Shown: positions 63,085 to 64,000 of the stretch, one piece after another | Position numbering within the stretch: the stretch's first letter is position 1 | Layout of the letters: each line of letters begins with the position of its first letter | NCBI GenBank assembly: GCA_947650365.1 | Contig: OX393550.1 | Span: 116,490,237 to 116,554,236 of the forward strand | Length of the DNA stretch: 64,000 nucleotides | From: Chamaelirium japonicum | Taxonomy: Eukaryota; Streptophyta; Magnoliopsida; Liliales; Melanthiaceae | Reading direction: 5' to 3' | Notes under the pieces: model-generated | Told to the model about the DNA's origin: nothing | What the model saw: the letters and a program-made list of their open reading frames with translations, nothing else | The model's database searches: none | Position numbers and translations under genes: made by a program

Positions 63085-64000
63085 ATATTTTTTTTTTTTT
63101 TTTTGAGAACCCCTCCTCGGTGGAGGGAGGGTTTGGCGGACCCCAACCAGAAGCTATTAGGAATCAAGAAAGTAAAGTGTTACAAAAGATGTTTGCCTCC
63201 ACCCCTAGCTTGTCACGCCAAGGTACAATCCAAGCATTGAAGAGAGAGATGATAGCAAGCTTCAACTTATCCTGCCCTGCTGACTTGGCATTGAAAACCC
63301 GATTGTTCCGTTCTAGCCAGAGGACCCACACAATAGCCATGACCAGAACGTCCCACGGTTTCCGGATCGACATCGGAATGTGCCTCCTCCTCCAAGTAGT
63401 CCAAAGGCCCCTGAGCGACCTCGGGTGAGAAGAAAGACCCAATCGACTCTCAAAAAGGTCCCACAAAGGCCTGACATAGGAGCACCCTAGTAACAGATGC
63501 GAGGCTGTCTCCTCCTCCGAGCCACAAAAAGTGCACAGGGCATCCGACACCCGCGGGTGATGTCTACGCAATAGAGCCGTCTTGGTGAGAATTTTGTTCC
63601 GGGAGGCAAGTAGAGAAAAAATCTGCACCTTCGAGGGGGCTTTCGACTTCCAGATCGCTCTCGAAGGTCCGTGGCGCTGGCCCGTAGGGAGAAGGTGGTT
63701 GTAAAAGGAGCTGACGGAGAAGACTCCCGAAGACGAGGCACTCCAATGAACCTCATCCCGGGATATTCTGAAGGTGGCAGTCCGCAGAATAGGAAGAAGA
63801 TCAAGCCACTCCCGCCGTCCATCGTGGTCCAAAGGAGCACCAAGTTTCACCCGCCACCTGATCCTTCCCCGTCTCCGAAATGTCTGAGAGCGCACCGAAG
63901 CTCCCTTGTTCCTGGCCAGGGAGTAGAGGCTTGGGAAGAGTTGCTCCAACGGTCTGTCAGAGATCCAAGGATCTCTCCAGAATCTGATTGACCGCCCGTC
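63085..64000 (-). mobile_element. LINE 3' end (continues past the window)
   Basis: The minus-strand frame 63949-63164 (261 aa) ends an L1-like ORF2. It has the RT-associated zinc-binding domain (zf-RVT type): WKSKAPSKVQIFSLLASRNKI, then CTFCGSEEETASHLLLGC and RPLWDLF, then WVLWLERNNRVF. The 3' poly-A lies at 63090-63105 as a T run on the plus strand. The frame is open across the visible part, so this copy may be young. The upstream reverse transcriptase would lie beyond 64000. Confidence 0.85.

Overview
The window is nuclear DNA of a flowering plant. It holds one recognisable host gene, an NRAMP metal transporter on the minus strand at about 6.3-8.34 kb. The rest is mostly transposable-element sequence. 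The first exon of the transporter is far more GC-rich than its later exons, a gradient common in monocots, so a monocot is my best guess; this is inference. No bacterial, organellar, CRISPR, tRNA or genuine rRNA gene was seen.

Left part (1-12.8 kb): a duplicated non-coding segment (1-175 and 2095-2290), a 715-bp non-autonomous hAT element with 8-bp target duplications (2823-3537), three NRAMP exons (6296-8339) with a TATA box, a second short hAT element (8977-9413), the RNase H end of a dead LINE (about 10160-10975), and a 103-bp tandem array whose units alternate between two subtypes (11908-12471). The last NRAMP exon was not found.

Middle (12.8-56.6 kb): three nested clusters of LTR retrotransposons, resolved from terminal TG/CA dinucleotides and target-site duplications (TSDs). 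Cluster 1 is a solo LTR (12809-22368, TSD AAAAG). It is split by a degenerate Ty1/copia element (13853-21005, TSD CACCT), which is itself split by another solo LTR (14311-16267, TSD TGGCC). Cluster 2 is a minus-strand, gag-only Ty3-type element with 3.5-3.7 kb LTRs (22497-40714). Its left LTR carries a young non-autonomous element (25886-32110, TSD GGGTA; LTRs about 2.3% different) that keeps a 600-residue antisense ORF. Its interior carries a Cassandra TRIM with 5S-like LTRs (32979-33858, TSD ACATA), which is in turn invaded by a tRNA-derived SINE-like insert. Cluster 3 is a solo LTR of the cluster-2 LTR type (41018-56553, TSD CAATC). It is split by a repeat-filled non-coding element (41950 to about 52608) and by a three-LTR Cassandra multimer (53826-54872, TSD ATGAC). 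Inside the repeat-filled element is an apparent Ty3-LTR/Cassandra chimera (45015-48704) joined at the primer-binding site.

Right part (56.6-64 kb): long TA microsatellites beside hairpin-rich MITE-like elements, a copia element whose GAG-to-RNase H block is inverted relative to its RNase H tail, and the 3' end of a LINE that runs off the window.

The main novelty lies in how the elements combine: the chimeric retroelement, the conserved antisense gene, the multimeric Cassandra, and tandem arrays growing inside LTRs and internal regions. Percent differences, copy numbers and boundaries were read by eye.
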